In this document: piece after piece, positions 33,251 through 45,434 of the stretch | How positions within the stretch are numbered: the stretch's first letter is position 1 | Layout: every line of letters starts with the position of its first letter | Source of the DNA: Bidens hawaiensis | Lineage: Eukaryota; Streptophyta; Magnoliopsida; Asterales; Asteraceae | DNA length: 64,000 bases | Reading direction: 5' to 3' | Assembly: GCA_021521415.1 (NCBI GenBank) | Contig: JAIQDT010011211.1 | Coordinates: 1 to 64,000, forward strand | Program-made: the position numbers and the translations under genes | The notes under the pieces: generated by a model | Told to the model about the DNA's origin: nothing | Databases searched by the model: none | What the model saw: the letters and a program-made list of their open reading frames with translations, nothing else

Positions 33251-33850
33251 ATCATCATCATCATCGTACTCAGTATATCCCACCAATAGCAATGCTATGG
33301 TAGGGTCTGAGGAGGGTAAGATGTAGACAGCCTTACCTCTATCTCATAGGGATAGAGAGGCTGCTTCCAGTGAGACCCCCGGCTCGATAGTAGTTTTGAA
33401 TCAAGCCTTGGACATAAGACACATAACACTCAATCATCGGGATACCGGCTGATTGGTGCATGTGCCCTTGTTTTACGCCCTGCTTGCGGTGCGCACATAT
33501 AATGTATATATGTGTGAACCCTTGGGTTGGCAAAAGTAAAATTGCACTAATTTTGACGTTATTTTACTAATCACGTGAAAATAACGTTAAAAGTGACGGA
33601 AGGTTAATCAGGCATCATGTGGTGGCGTTGATAGCCGAAAGACAAGGGCACATGCATCAATCAGCCGGTGTCCCGATGATTGAGTGTTATGTGTCTTATG
33701 TCCAAGGCTTGATTCAAAACTACTATCGAGCCGGGGGTCTCACCGGAAGCAGCCTCTCTATCCCTATGGGATAGAGGTAAGGCTGTCTACATCTTACCCT
33801 TCTCAGACCCTACCATAGCATTGCTATTGGTGGGATATACTGATGATGAT
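33251..33850. repeat. inverted pair of SINE-like elements, head to head
   Basis: Arms of about 205 bases at 33266-33473 and 33641-33842 are inverted copies with few differences. Outer ends carry GGTGGGATATACTGA followed by a GAT repeat (minus strand on the left, plus on the right). Towards the centre come GGTAAGGCTGTCTACATCTT and the CAAGGCTTGATTCAAAAC region. The 3' half resembles the AU-type plant SINE tail, but I see no clear pol III box at the central ends. The spacer is about 170 bases. Confidence 0.75.
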
Positions 33851-34017
33851 ATGAAATAATGATATAATTTGACGGTGATTTGTTTCAACTAGATTTGTGT
33901 ATTTATGATATTATATTTTGCTATTGGTGGGATATACTGATGATGATATGAAATAATGATATAATTTGACGGTGATTTGTTTCAACTAGATTTGTGTATT
34001 TATGATATTATATTTTG
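33824..34017 (+). repeat. perfect 97-base tandem duplication
   Basis: 33824-33920 and 33921-34017 are identical by eye, starting CTATTGGTGGGATATACTGA. The unit contains the outer end of the right SINE-like arm and its AT-rich flank. Confidence 0.95.
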
Positions 34018-34841
34018 TCTACTGATGGAATACTTATAAAAGATCCTTTGCGATAATTTTTAGACATCTTAGTTTGTTTCCATATTACTTTACATGTATG
34101 GTCATTATAAAGATACATAAATCACATTGGTATTTGTATGACAAGTTATTCCTTTTTCTAAAGTAACTTATCTAGTCATTAATGATTGATTTGATTTAAT
34201 GAAAAGAATCACATATTGGTCTTCAAGGTTTATTAAAATTATAGTTAGCTAGGTATCATATCGGTGCGTTGCGTCGAGCAGATAGTATTGATATTCGTTT
34301 AGCTTATAATTAAAAAAACTCGTTTAAAGTGACATTTAGTTGGTTGGTAAAAAACGAGCTATGCGGCTACAAGTCAACGTTAATTCGATTGGTATTTGGT
34401 TACAGCTTCGGAACAAAACCTTCATAACTAAGTTTTTTTAAGATCAAATAGAAAAAAATTAATTGTTTATAGAAAACGCTCGCTGTAATGATGAACCAAT
34501 GCAAATTCTTTTTGTATTGGCTTATGACTCTAAAAGTAAACAAAAAACTAAATACAACAAAGTAACAAACTAACATGTTTCAAAAAGTAAAACAAAAAAC
34601 ATGGCAAAATGAAACCACGAATTGTGGCAACGAACAACACAAATTTGGTTGGAATCAACGGTGTCAACACTAAATTAAAAGAAATGTGAGTTGCGACAGC
34701 AAATGACACAAATTTAGTGGAATCGACGGTGTTGATACTAAATAAAAAAACAAAATGATAAAAAAATTGTTTTATATAAAAAACAAACAACAAAATCTAA
34801 AAATGCAAAGGAGAAAAAAAAATAACCAAAAAACAAAAATA
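34018..34841. other. AT-rich DNA, no gene
   Basis: No convincing frame. At 34610-34740 two degenerate copies of 'aacgaacaacacaaatttggttggaatcaacggtgtcaa' type sequence occur about 70 bases apart. Confidence 0.4.
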
Positions 34842-35628
34842 TCTAACTATCTATATAATTGCCTACCATGAAATCCTACGTGTCGCTCTCAGGTTGTCCC
34901 CCCATTCTCTAGAGCCACTAGCTTGCTTGATTTCTAAATGGAGGCTTCTCATGCATTTGACCCGAAGTCGCGGGTATGGGTCTTATCAAACCCATATGGT
35001 CTTTAAATGGGTTATAACATCTCATTTATTTGTGAAACTCTTTCATGATCAAACAATAATTTTCGCGGGTCATGGGTCTCATCAAACCCGGATAACCCTT
35101 AAACGGGTTATAACATCTCATTTATTTGTGAAATAACCTCTTAATCATCAAAGAATAATTTTCACGGGTTATGGGTCTTACCAAACCCTAACTGCTCTCA
35201 AATGAGTTATAAGATCTTATTTACTGGTAAATACTTTCATCCTCAAACCCTAATTTAATTTATCTTTTTTACATGTTCTCCATTGATGGTCTGTCATCTC
35301 CATCGTTGGTTAACTTCCGATACTACCCGCCATCATCAACAACATCAACGTCCCCTTTTTCATTAGACAAATATTTGTGTTCATGTTTTTTCATTTAAAA
35401 AAAATCAACATGTTCGTATTGTGTATTTTTGTTCGTTAAAAATCTAAAGAACCTACACATCTCAATTGAAAATACCCAAACGCAAAAAAATTATAATAAC
35501 AAACTAATATATATGTATTAAATTAAAACAAACTACGTTAAAAAATAAAATAAATCACCATAAAATAGCAAAACGATTAAAAACAAAAACTTAAATAAAA
35601 TCTCGTAATACGGGAGGATCAAACTAGT
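34842..35628 (+). mobile_element. Helitron candidate (non-autonomous)
   Basis: Starts TCTAACTATCTATATAATTG after an A and ends CTAG (35625-35628) before a T, as Helitrons do (TC...CTRR inserted between A and T). A short hairpin CTCGT-AAT-ACGGG lies about 10 bases before the CTAG end. There is no target duplication. Inside, 34960-35225 has three imperfect ~95-base repeats (ATGGGTCTTATCAAACCC, then GGGTTATAACATCTCATTTA). No Rep/helicase. These end signals are short, so the call is tentative. Confidence 0.5.
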
Positions 35629-36109
35629 ATATATATATATGAAACACCCAATGCCATCAAGTGGGCCAATCGGGTCACTTGCAACACCAAGCTTCATCTT
35701 TAATATCTAGTAATAATGGTATCCGATCAACTTATCAAAAATGAACACTTTAAGTTATAAACTCAAATAAATATAATAAGTTTAAACAAACAAGTAACAC
35801 TTGCGGGATTTATTTGTTAAAGGTATCAACATAGTTATCGTTGTTGCCATAGTCGCAAACTCGCAATCGTTGTCGTTCGCACCAACATCCAGGTTGCCAC
35901 AACCACCTCCATAGTTGTCGTCACCTCCACCGTCATCATCGCCACCTCTACCATCACCACACCCACCTCTTTCACCATAACAATCGTCAACTCCATTATC
36001 ACCAACATCGCTTACTCGCTACTTTCGCCATGTTCGCCATTGTCAACACCAGCCGCCACTAAAGGCCATAAAAATACATATTGTGATTGACACGTTGACA
36101 CTATTTTTT
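35629..36109. other. no gene; low-complexity CCA/CAT-rich tract
   Basis: 35870-36060 is dominated by accacc/catcatc triplets (for example 'cacctccaccgtcatcatcgccacc'). It could be decayed coding sequence, but no frame stays open. Confidence 0.45.
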
Positions 36110-36690
36110 TTTTCCTAAGAAGACTATTGGGATGCTTTCATCTCTGCTACCTTCATCTTTTACACTAGTGCCTTCTTGATGGAACAACAATCTGTTCCAT
36201 ATAGAATTGCATGTCTAATTGCGATCCTATAAAATTTTCCCTTTAGTTAGGAATCTCTTGTCGCACAATATACATGTGGTTGTTTTCCATCTACACCATC
36301 CTACCTGAACTCGATGGATCACATAACTGTCTAATTCTCTATCGCTGTGAACAAATGATCCTAAATACTTGAACTTCGTTACCTGCGGAACCACTTGCCC
36401 TTCAATGGTGATCTGGGCGTCCTCATTGTCATTTACCCCACTAAAATCACAGTGAAGGTACTCCGTCTTAGAGCAACTAATCCTTAAACCTTTTATCTCT
36501 AAGGTTGTTCGTCACTCCTCTAGTTTCATGTTTAGATCTTATATTCTCTTAGCAACTAATACAATATCATTTGCGAACATCATGCACCACGGTAGCGTCC
36601 TCTGAATCGACTTTGACAACTCATCCAAAACTACTACAAAGAGGAACGAACTCAACGTTGACCCTGGTGAAAGCCTACCTCCATGAGGAA
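36110..36690 (-). pseudogene. LINE reverse transcriptase remnant (second LINE family)
   Basis: The minus strand reads, with stops, [10 protein letters not shown], then [18 protein letters not shown], then TLEIKGLRISCSKTEYLHCDFSGV, then VTKFKYLGSFVHSD and HRVQVGWCRWK. These are the consecutive boxes of the C-terminal part of a plant LINE reverse transcriptase (FADDIVL, KTEYM.C.F, FKYLGS). The catalytic FADD is now FAND. At least two in-frame stops are present. This family differs from the LINE at 6320. Confidence 0.8.
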
Positions 36691-37286
36691 GAAATCAGTG
36701 ATTCCATATGTAATGGATGATTTCATTTCATTAAGCAACTAAAAACCACTTTTTTCATTCCTATTTAATGAATCTTTCATTCTCCTCATTACTGCATACC
36801 AAACATTAGCTAATACTCCGTCTCTCTTTTTTACACCTATTTTTACTCCGTGAGTTGCAACCTTCGATTACGATCGTCTAACTTGAAACTTGAGTCGGTT
36901 TCATACTTTCATATCTTTGTGTTCTGAATGGCCAACGGTAATTTATGTTTGGTCATGTGCTTCACTTTAATTGGACAAGAAATGAACAGTGTACAGAGAA
37001 TTTCTGAACCCACATTTTCGTTATTATGGTCATTATTCATAAATAAAGGGGTGCTGTATTTGAATTCAAGATTCAACTTGTATTCGTATTTTACTATTTT
37101 ATATACATATATATCCTTGTTTCTTTCATTATTATTATTATTAATGTATTTTTTTTCTTATTAGTTTACTCATCAATACTTTTGACGGTATTAAACCAAA
37201 GCAACACCCTAGTTAAACATTTAATTACCGTATATGAGTTTAGTCATGAGTTTGAGTAACATTTAGTTACCGTATATGAGTTTAGT
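36691..37286. other. no gene; short tandem duplication at the solo LTR target
   Basis: 37216-37286 holds two copies of 'catttagttaccgtatatgagtttagt'. The solo LTR inserted at the end of the second copy. Similar 'atgagttactcgagtaacatttaatta' repeats continue on the far side (48511-48595). Confidence 0.5.
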
Positions 37287-38374
37287 TGTCACATCCCCAT
37301 CTTAGACCTGAGCGTGTGACCAACAGTTGGTACCACATTTGTAAATAAATCAGAGTTACGAGTTAAAGCGGAAGTCTTTTGAAAACATGTGGATTTAATA
37401 TATAATATTTACAATACAAAAAACGGGATTATAAAATACCCGTTTTAAGTTATAATAAAAGTATTACTTGTTTCATTAAAAACCACCATTTTTATATTTA
37501 AGTTTATACAAAAAAAAATCCAAACCATCAGATATCTTGAGCACTTCGTTCTTCAAGCTCTAATCTTGGTTATCTGCCAAATGTTAGAAAAATACGTCAG
37601 CAACGAATGCTGGTGAATATGCTGACGCTAAAATATTTTCTTTTACTTAATCACCCCTCGAGACCACGTAAGTCTCGGCCCATCTTGGCTTAGGAATAAT
37701 CAAGTTAAAACAACACAATTATAAACTCGAGTCTCTACACTAAATACCTCAGCAAACACCGCAACGTGCGACTTAGTTAAGTACCCGTATGTATATACAT
37801 GGTCATTACTCCCCGCAGGCGAGCGTAACTATAACCAAGTGTGGTGCGATGTACCCACCGCATTTTACCACGTATGTAAGGATTCAGACAGACGTATACT
37901 ACAGCCTGAGGGCTAGGCTTATACTCTTGTTTATAATGTTTTAGAGACACTTAGTCTTATGTAAAACTTTTCATATAACGAGTTTGACTCGTTTTAAAAC
38001 AAGTTTGTAAAGTTTCAGGCGTATTCACCTTTTTTGCTTTGGATCGGCTTCAAAAACCGTCCGAGGGTCTTTCCCGTTGCTATCTCGCACCTATAGTACG
38101 AGTATAACCTTTTGTTAGTCGGATTGTACCTCTAATCTTGTTTATAATCGTCACCTCGATTATATATTCTTTTACTTAAAAACCTTTAGTTATAAAGTAT
38201 TTTCTTTTCTTTTTAAACGTTTAGTTTAAAAATACGTTTCTTTCTTTCTTTTATAAGATAACCTATAGTAAATCTTATTTTCTTACGTTTCTTCTTCTAT
38301 AAGAAACGTACATCTATCTTTTCTTTATTATTTAAGAATAGTTATTATTACTTAAATAATAATTTATAACAAAG

Positions 38375-38378
<4 letters not shown>

Positions 38379-38416
<38 letters not shown>
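38379..38416. repeat. (AT)n microsatellite in the solo LTR
   Basis: About 38 bases of alternating AT. Confidence 0.95.
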
Positions 38417-38419
<3 letters not shown>

Positions 38420-38678
38420 ACATATATATAAACATTTATATCTCTTTCTTTTCTTTTCATTGTTATATTTTCTTTAATTATATCGAGGTATCGAGTATAA
38501 CCTCGACTTAGGGTTTTAAGCCTTTATAATATTTTATTATTATTTTATTCGGCCATTAAGCCTACCTTTTCTTGGCTTATAAACCCTGTTAAATTGAGCA
38601 GCACTTCGTCGCCGCTTCGTCTTTCACCACTCCTTGATCAATACCCTTTATTTGGCACACTTATCGAGACACCAATAC

Positions 38679-40641
38679 TGTAACACCCCGACCAAAGGCG
38701 GATTATACATCGGGGCGCCACATATTGTTTCATTACTCGTGACACTATTGGGTGTCAATATTTAATAAATATATTCATTTGCGCACGCGCAACGTAAACA
38801 CAAGATAACATAAATCAACAAAAATCAATATATTATAAGGCAAAATATTCGAACAACAATAACTTGTCTTGATACATTTTAATCTAGGTCCAAAAGTGAA
38901 AACGTCCTACGTGTCCACAAGCTCCAAACGTAGCTACAGCAAACCTGAACATGTGTTAAAGTAAAACGTCAAACACTTGCGTGTTGGTGAGAAATCAAGT
39001 TTAATAGATAATAGATAACAATAATCACTGCGCGCAACACGTGTATGTCTGGTGTTTAACAAGGGTGTAATCAGATTGTGATCAAGCCTAAATAGATCAT
39101 AGTTCATAGTTCAATCCGTGCTCCCAAATGAGCACAAAAACAAGAAAACATCTGTGCAAGTGTAAACAAAGAAAACCGTAAACGATAGGTCTCCCGTGTT
39201 CATCTAATGGATCCATGAAAACTTCGGAATAGGCCGAACAAAGCGGTTAATGATACACACATACAAATAAACAGCCAAGTAAACGTCCTCAACACATGGG
39301 ATACTGCGCGACTAAAGTCCATAAATAAGTTTAAAACTCTAAGTTTGTATGAACACATGAACATCCCAAAACATTAAAAATAAAAAGGGATTAGGTACGA
39401 GATTACTCACTTGATAAATGATGCGGTGAAAGATAAAGCAAGAACCAACTTTTAAACAAGCACAAGTTAACCTATAATTAAAGATTATTGTTTTAATGAT
39501 TTGATTTAAGTCTTGATTATAAGTTAGCATAATTAATAAGTAAATTATTATATATGATATATATATTACCGGAAAAGCAAGGCAGAACAGGATGGAAGAC
39601 GAAGGCAAAGAGAGAGGAGACGGCAGAGGAAGAACAAGGGCAAGGAAGAGAAAGATAATAAGTGTTTTGTGTGCATAGTGTTAGGAAAATAACGTTATTA
39701 TTTATAGGGAAACCCTATGGAACACAATCCCTAGAAAAGGGGAAAAGATCTCAAAAAGCAAAAGATTCCAAAAGCAAAAGATATTAAAAGATATGGCAGC
39801 TGCAGGGGACAAGAGAAAAGCTGACAGGTAAAAGTAAACAGGCATGGGAGGGTCAGATAAAGGTACTGGTCAAGCATGGAAAAAGCAGATCTCAAAAGAT
39901 AATGTCAGTCACTTTTTCTGCCAACCAATGGGGTTGGTGCGCATGCTGCGCCGAAAGTAACTTTTCAGACATAAGATAGGTCAGGTCAACAACACAGAAG
40001 ATAAGACATCACAAAAGCAAATAGGCTGGATAACAGAAGAAAAGATACAAGTTATAGCGCGAGAAAGCTTGCGCGCGAGAAGGCATCGAGCGCACGCGCG
40101 AGGGCGAAGGCAGACAGAGAACAGTCCACAGCGCGCCGCGGGAAGAACTATTATCCTTAGCGCGCCGCGGGAAGAATCACAAGTCCTTAGCGCGTCGCGG
40201 GAAGAACTACCATTCTTAGCGCGTCGCGGGAAGAACTACAATTCTTAGCGCGCTGCGAGAACAGTTCGCCTCGCGTATCGCAGGAACAACTGGTCTTCGC
40301 GCAGGCTTCCTTGTAAGGAGTCTGGCGCGTGGAGCTGCGCAGACAACCTTAGGCGGGAAGAAACAAAGGACACAAAATAAGAGAAGGGGGTTCAAGGTTT
40401 AAGGGCGGAACGACAAGAGAGAGAAAGAGACGGGACGGCAACAAGAGGGAAAAGAAGGCGGAAAGAGAGAAGAAGAGGGACGGGACGGCGGGAAGGAAAA
40501 GAGAGGAAGAGGCGGGAAGGAAAATATATTATTATTATTAAAAGTAAAGTATAAGTATAAATAAATATTAAATCATAAAAGAAAGAGATCGGATCGGAGA
40601 AACGGGTACCTGGGTCGGGTCGGATTCGGGCAGATGTCACA
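38679..40641 (-). repeat. intact element 3' LTR
   Basis: The plus strand reads TGTAACACCCCG ... GATGTCACA. TATA box CCCTATAAATAAT on the minus strand at 39697-39710. Contains the 28-base tandem array at 40130-40262. Confidence 0.95.
40130..40262 (-). repeat. ~28-base GC-rich tandem array in the LTR (five units)
   Basis: Five units of the form AGCGCGCCGCGGGAAGAACTA, differing at a few positions; the last is degenerate. The same array stands in the other LTR at 47393-47525. It lies downstream of the TATA box in the sense direction, so it would be transcribed. Confidence 0.9.
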
Positions 40642-40653
40642 GTCTCCCCTACT
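40642..40653 (-). other. intact element polypurine tract
   Basis: The minus strand reads AGTAGGGGAGAC just before the 3' LTR start (TGTGACATC). It lies about 25 bases after the polyprotein stop. Confidence 0.8.
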
Positions 40654-40675
40654 TTAAGAAATTTCTTCCCGAAAT

Positions 40676-43600
40676 TTATCTCGAAGTAGGTTGCGCAGAG
40701 AACAGGTGCGGGTACTTGATCTTCATTTGATCTTCCCTTTCCCATGTAAACTCGGCTCCGCGCTTGGACTCCCAGCGAACTTTCACGATAGGGATGCGAC
40801 TGCGCTTGGTTTGCTTAACCTCGCGATCCATAATCTCAACAGGCTTCTCAACGAAATGCATGGATTCGTCAACTTGAACTTCATCAAGTGGAATGTGAAG
40901 GTTCTCGTCGGCTAAACACTTCTTGAGATTGGATACATGGAACGTTGGATGCACATTGCTGAGCGCGGGCGGCAGGTCAAGTCTGTAGGCAATTTTTCCC
41001 ACACGCGCGAGAATCTTGAATGGACCAACATAATGAGGAGCAAGCTTACCTTTCTTCCCAAAGCGGACAACACCTTTCCAGGGCGACACTTTGAGGAGAA
41101 CAAGATCACCAACTTGAAATTCGAGAAGCTTCCGCCTACGATCTGCGTAACTCTTCTGTCGGCTTCTGGCAGTCAGCAGATGATCACGGATCTTGGCGAT
41201 TTTATCGGTTGTCTCTTGAACAAGTTCGGGTCCTGTGATTTGAGCTTCACCCACTTCGCTCCAACAAATCGGGGAGCGGCACTTACGACCGTAAAGTGCT
41301 TCAAATGGGGCCATACCGATACTGGAATGATAGCTGTTATTATAAGAGAACTCGATCAAAGGCAGGTGCGAATCCCAATTACCTCCAAAATCAAGAACAC
41401 AAGATCGAAGCATATCCTCAAGGGTTTGAATGGTTCGCTCAGACTGTCCGTCAGTCTGAGGATGATATGCCGTACTCATGTCCAAGCGAGTTCCTAGCGC
41501 AGATTGGAGAGATTTCCAAAAGCGAGATATAAAACGGCCATCGCGATCGGATATGATGCTCAAAGGAGTACCATGGCGGCAGACAATTTCCTTGACATAA
41601 AGCTGCGCGAGTTGCTCAACACGGTAGTTTTCACGAATGGGCAGAAAGTGAGCAGACTTAGTCAAACGATCCACTATTACCCAAATGCTATCATGTTTGC
41701 TTGCTGTCAAAAGTAACTTGGTAATAAAGTCCATCGCTATACCTTCCCATTTCCACGTAGGAATTTCTGGTTGTTCGAGCAAACCAGATGGGCGTTGGTG
41801 TTCAGCTTTTACCTTGGAACAAGTCAGGCATTTAGCTACGAACACAGCAATATCCTTTTTCATACCGGGCCACCAATAAGTGATGCGCAAATCCTTGTAC
41901 ATCTTATCAGCGCCGGGATGAATAGAATACCGAGATTTATGCGCTTCACTCAGGATGTCAGCGCGAAGATTCTCATCAAAGGGAATCCAGATGCGATTGA
42001 GATAGCAGAGAATTCCACTCAGATTAGGGACAAAGTGAGCTTCCGCGCCACACGCTAACTCGGCGCGAAGGTTACCATTACTGATGGATGCGCGCTGCGC
42101 GTCACGAATGCGTGATTCAAGATTGCTCTGAATCGGCGCAAAGTGAAGCTGCGTGCGCGGCAAGATACAGTTAAGCTGGCAGGGTTTACGGCTGAGCGCA
42201 TCGGCTACCACATTAGCCTTACCAGGATGATACCGGATCTCACAATCGTAATCGCTGATGAGTTCGTTCCATCGGCGTTGCCTCATGTTGAATTCCTTTT
42301 GATCAAAGATATGCTGAAGGCTTTTATGGTCGGTGTAGAGGATACACTTAGTACCATAAAGGTAGTGTCTCCAGATCTTCAAGGCGAAAACAACTGCGCC
42401 TAGTTCGAGGTCGTGAGTTGTATAATTCTTTTCATGAACCTTGAGTTGCCTTGATGCGTAAGCGATAACCTTGCCTCGTTGCATAAGAACACAACCGAGA
42501 CCTTGGTTGGAAGCATCGCAATACACGACAAAATCTTCATTACCCTCAGGTAATGCTAGAACAGGAGCTTCACACAACAAACGCTTGAGCGTTAGAAAGG
42601 CTTCTTCTTGCTTCGAGCCCCAAATATACGGTTTACCTTTGTGCGTTAGAGCTGTTAAAGGCAATGCGATCTTTGAGAAGTTCGAAATAAAGCGCCGGTA
42701 ATAACCAGCTAAGCCCAGAAAGGAACAGATTTCGGTAGGAGTGGTCGGCGTAATCCAGTTCTTGATTGCTTCAATTTTGGATGGGTCGACATGAATACCC
42801 ATCTTGTTTACAACATGACCAAGAAACTGTACTTCATCAGACCAGAATTCACACTTGGAGAGCTTGGCAAAGAGCTGCTCGGCTCTAAGCTTTTGCAATA
42901 CCAACCGAAGATGTTGTTCATGCTCGGCCTTGGTCTTAGAATAAATCAGAACGTCATCGATAAACACAATCACGAATTTATCCAAGAAAGGTCTACACAC
43001 CCGATTCATTAGATCCATGAAAACGGCTGGTGCGTTGGTTAAACCGAAGGACATGACCAAGAATTCAAAATGGCCATAACGAGTTCGAAAAGCAGTCTTC
43101 GGAACATCTTCATCGCAGATGCGCAACTGGTGATAGCCAGAGCGGAGATCAATCTTGGAGAAACAAGAGGCACCTTGGAGTTGATCAAAGAGGTCGTCAA
43201 TACGCGGTAAGGGATACCGGTTCTTAATGGTGAGTTTGTTCAACTCGCGGTAATCAATACACATGCGAAACGAACCATCTTTCTTTTTAACGAACAACAC
43301 CGGAGCACCCCAGGGCGAAGAGCTAGGGCGAATGAATCCTTTAGCGGTCAACTCTTGAAGTTGACTTGCCAATTCTTGCATTTCAGCGGGTGCAAGACGA
43401 TAAGGAGATTTGGCTAAGGGGGAAGCACCAGGGACAAGATCAATACGAAACTCGACTTCACGAGCGGGAGGGATACCAGGAAGATCATCGGGAAAGACTT
43501 CAGGGAAGTCACGCACAACGGGGATATCGCGAAGTTTCTTCTTTCCTTCATCGGGTTTGACCACATGGGCTAAGAACGCGATACACTTCTTCCGCATGAG

Positions 43601-45289
43601 TCTTTGGGCTTCGGCGCAAGACATAAGCTTAAGACCACTGGAGGGTTTCTCGCCATAGATGTGAAGATCACCGTTTTCTCGAGGAATGCGAATCAACTTC
43701 TTGGCGCAAATAACTTCGGCGCGATTCTTCGAGAGCCAGTCCATACCAATAATAACATCAAAGCTTCCAAGAGGCATGGGGATGAGGTCGATTAGAAAAT
43801 TGTTTTCGTTAAGGTTAAGCGTGCAATCTTTGATCACGGAGTTAATTAAAACAGTTTCGCCATTAGCCAATTCAACTGAAAAATTTTCTTTTAAGTTATC
43901 GCGCGGTCGCGCAAGCTTCTGCTCAAACGCGCGAGAAATAAAACTTCGATCGGCGCCAGTATCAAAAAGTACAGAAGCATAAAATCCGTTAAGCAAAAAT
44001 GTACCATTAACTACGTCATTATTCGCTTGCGCTTGGTGCGCGGTTATGTTAAAAGTTCGGCCACGCGCCACTTGGTTCGAAATTTGGTTCACCGGATTTG
44101 CTTGTGTGATTTGCACTTGTAGTCTCGGGCACGCGTTCCGGAAATGACTGGGATCACCGCAATTAAAGCACGATCTGGGTCGTGGATTAGGGTATGTTGG
44201 TTGAGGGTTTTGCGGGTAGGTTGGTGGTGTTTGTATGATTGGGTTGGCGGAAGGGACTCTACAGTACTCAGCAGAGTGACCAACGCGGCCACATCGGTTA
44301 CATTGTCGACACGGGGTTTGGGTTGGGTGGTGAAGTCTACAGGTTGGGCAAAAGGGTTGGTTTCCTGTGTAGGGTTTCTTAGTTTGCGGGGCAGGGACTG
44401 CGGGATTGGTTAAGGCATAGTTGTGGACTATAGGGGGAGTTGGGTAAGCTGACAGTGGGTTAGGCGCGTAAACTGGAGGTTGGTAGGTGGGTTGCTGGAC
44501 AATGGGCGGGCTGGTAAGCGCATAGGCTTTGTGCCTGCGCTTGAGGTTGTTACGGTTTGAGGGTTCTGGTTTGGTTTCTGTTGGTTCAGGGGCAGTCTTG
44601 GTGGATTTGGTCTTCTCAGCTCCCCGCAGGAACAGGGTTCCTGCTCTGACATGGTTGTCGCTGAGCACAGCGGCCAACTCGATGGCGTCAGAGAGGGTTG
44701 CTGGGTTTCTGGCCCATACAGAATCTTGAATTTCCATGGGGAGGCCCCCAAGGAATTTCTCTATGGCTCGGCGGGAAGGGGTAACAAGGTGAGGGACAAG
44801 CAGGCTTAGTTCATGGAAGCGCGTCGCGTACTCGCGCGCTTCACCGCTGTATTGCTTAAGATTCCAAAATTCCTCCTCCAGGCGCTTAACTTCGTTGGGA
44901 GGGCAGAATTCTCGCGTCAAGAGATCCTTAAATTCCTCCCAGAGCATGCTGGAAGCAGCCTCTGCGCCACGCGCATGAGCTACTCCATTCCACCATGTAA
45001 GCGCTCTAGATTCCAGGACACTGGAAGCATATAGGGTTCGTCTGTCTGAAGGGCATTGGGTGTGGAGGAAAGTGTTTTCTATTTTCTCAAGCCACTGGAG
45101 CATCACGGTGGCTCCTTCAAGACCTGTAAATTTCGGAGGGTTACCCGCATTAAAGGACTTAATGTTATAACTGGAGGTATTGTTTTGGCTTAAAGCTTGG
45201 GCTATTGCGGCGGCCATTTCCTGGGAACGTTGCTGTCTACGCCTGCGCGAGGCTTCTCTTCTCTGAAATCGGCGAGATAGCGGAGGCAT
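40676..45289 (-). CDS. gag-pol: Ty3/gypsy Gag-Pol polyprotein, 1537 aa, open
   Basis: Uninterrupted frame from ATG at 45289. Approximate residues: Gag 45-230 ([16 protein letters not shown]); Pro-rich linker; two zinc knuckles near 330-400 ([28 protein letters not shown]), preceded by a degenerate [14 protein letters not shown]; aspartic protease near 443 ([12 protein letters not shown]); reverse transcriptase 640-830 ([21 protein letters not shown], then [11 protein letters not shown] at about 776 with both catalytic Asp); RNase H from about 920 ([11 protein letters not shown], then DALSRKP); integrase HHCC zinc region near 1125-1150 ([12 protein letters not shown]), core from about 1185 (MDFITKL, then FYNNSYH-type ending); a chromodomain-like C terminus near 1490 (IPIVKVRW, then [17 protein letters not shown]). 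Gag and Pol are fused in one frame. The order integrase last with a chromodomain marks a chromovirus; a Tekay-like lineage is likely. Confidence 0.95.
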   Translation of the reverse strand: MPPLSRRFQRREASRRRRQQRSQEMAAAIAQALSQNNTSSYNIKSFNAGNPPKFTGLEGATVMLQWLEKIENTFLHTQCPSDRRTLYASSVLESRALTWWNGVAHARGAEAASSMLWEEFKDLLTREFCPPNEVKRLEEEFWNLKQYSGEAREYATRFHELSLLVPHLVTPSRRAIEKFLGGLPMEIQDSVWARNPATLSDAIELAAVLSDNHVRAGTLFLRGAEKTKSTKTAPEPTETKPEPSNRNNLKRRHKAYALTSPPIVQQPTYQPPVYAPNPLSAYPTPPIVHNYALTNPAVPAPQTKKPYTGNQPFCPTCRLHHPTQTPCRQCNRCGRVGHSAEYCRVPSANPIIQTPPTYPQNPQPTYPNPRPRSCFNCGDPSHFRNACPRLQVQITQANPVNQISNQVARGRTFNITAHQAQANNDVVNGTFLLNGFYASVLFDTGADRSFISRAFEQKLARPRDNLKENFSVELANGETVLINSVIKDCTLNLNENNFLIDLIPMPLGSFDVIIGMDWLSKNRAEVICAKKLIRIPRENGDLHIYGEKPSSGLKLMSCAEAQRLMRKKCIAFLAHVVKPDEGKKKLRDIPVVRDFPEVFPDDLPGIPPAREVEFRIDLVPGASPLAKSPYRLAPAEMQELASQLQELTAKGFIRPSSSPWGAPVLFVKKKDGSFRMCIDYRELNKLTIKNRYPLPRIDDLFDQLQGASCFSKIDLRSGYHQLRICDEDVPKTAFRTRYGHFEFLVMSFGLTNAPAVFMDLMNRVCRPFLDKFVIVFIDDVLIYSKTKAEHEQHLRLVLQKLRAEQLFAKLSKCEFWSDEVQFLGHVVNKMGIHVDPSKIEAIKNWITPTTPTEICSFLGLAGYYRRFISNFSKIALPLTALTHKGKPYIWGSKQEEAFLTLKRLLCEAPVLALPEGNEDFVVYCDASNQGLGCVLMQRGKVIAYASRQLKVHEKNYTTHDLELGAVVFALKIWRHYLYGTKCILYTDHKSLQHIFDQKEFNMRQRRWNELISDYDCEIRYHPGKANVVADALSRKPCQLNCILPRTQLHFAPIQSNLESRIRDAQRASISNGNLRAELACGAEAHFVPNLSGILCYLNRIWIPFDENLRADILSEAHKSRYSIHPGADKMYKDLRITYWWPGMKKDIAVFVAKCLTCSKVKAEHQRPSGLLEQPEIPTWKWEGIAMDFITKLLLTASKHDSIWVIVDRLTKSAHFLPIRENYRVEQLAQLYVKEIVCRHGTPLSIISDRDGRFISRFWKSLQSALGTRLDMSTAYHPQTDGQSERTIQTLEDMLRSCVLDFGGNWDSHLPLIEFSYNNSYHSSIGMAPFEALYGRKCRSPICWSEVGEAQITGPELVQETTDKIAKIRDHLLTARSRQKSYADRRRKLLEFQVGDLVLLKVSPWKGVVRFGKKGKLAPHYVGPFKILARVGKIAYRLDLPPALSNVHPTFHVSNLKKCLADENLHIPLDEVQVDESMHFVEKPVEIMDREVKQTKRSRIPIVKVRWESKRGAEFTWEREDQMKIKYPHLFSAQPTSR

Positions 45290-45434
45290 TCTATAAAAGT
45301 TTTAATTTTTAGTTAATATCTTAGCGCAAAGTTTAATCTTATAAAGCTTGGTTTCGCGGGGTTAGATACCATCAACAGTTAAAGTAAACATGAATTTGAA
45401 TGCAAACTTAATACAAATAACAAATTCGAATCAA

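Noticed and set aside
38679..38720. TGTAACACCCCGACC...CGGGGCG considered as a DNA transposon inverted repeat
   Set aside because: It is the end of a Ty3 LTR: the same bases occur at 45935, next to the tRNA primer site, and the AATAC duplication fits LTR integration.
40937..44413. Many plus-strand frames opposite the Ty3 polyprotein
   Set aside because: Shadows of the 1537-codon frame.
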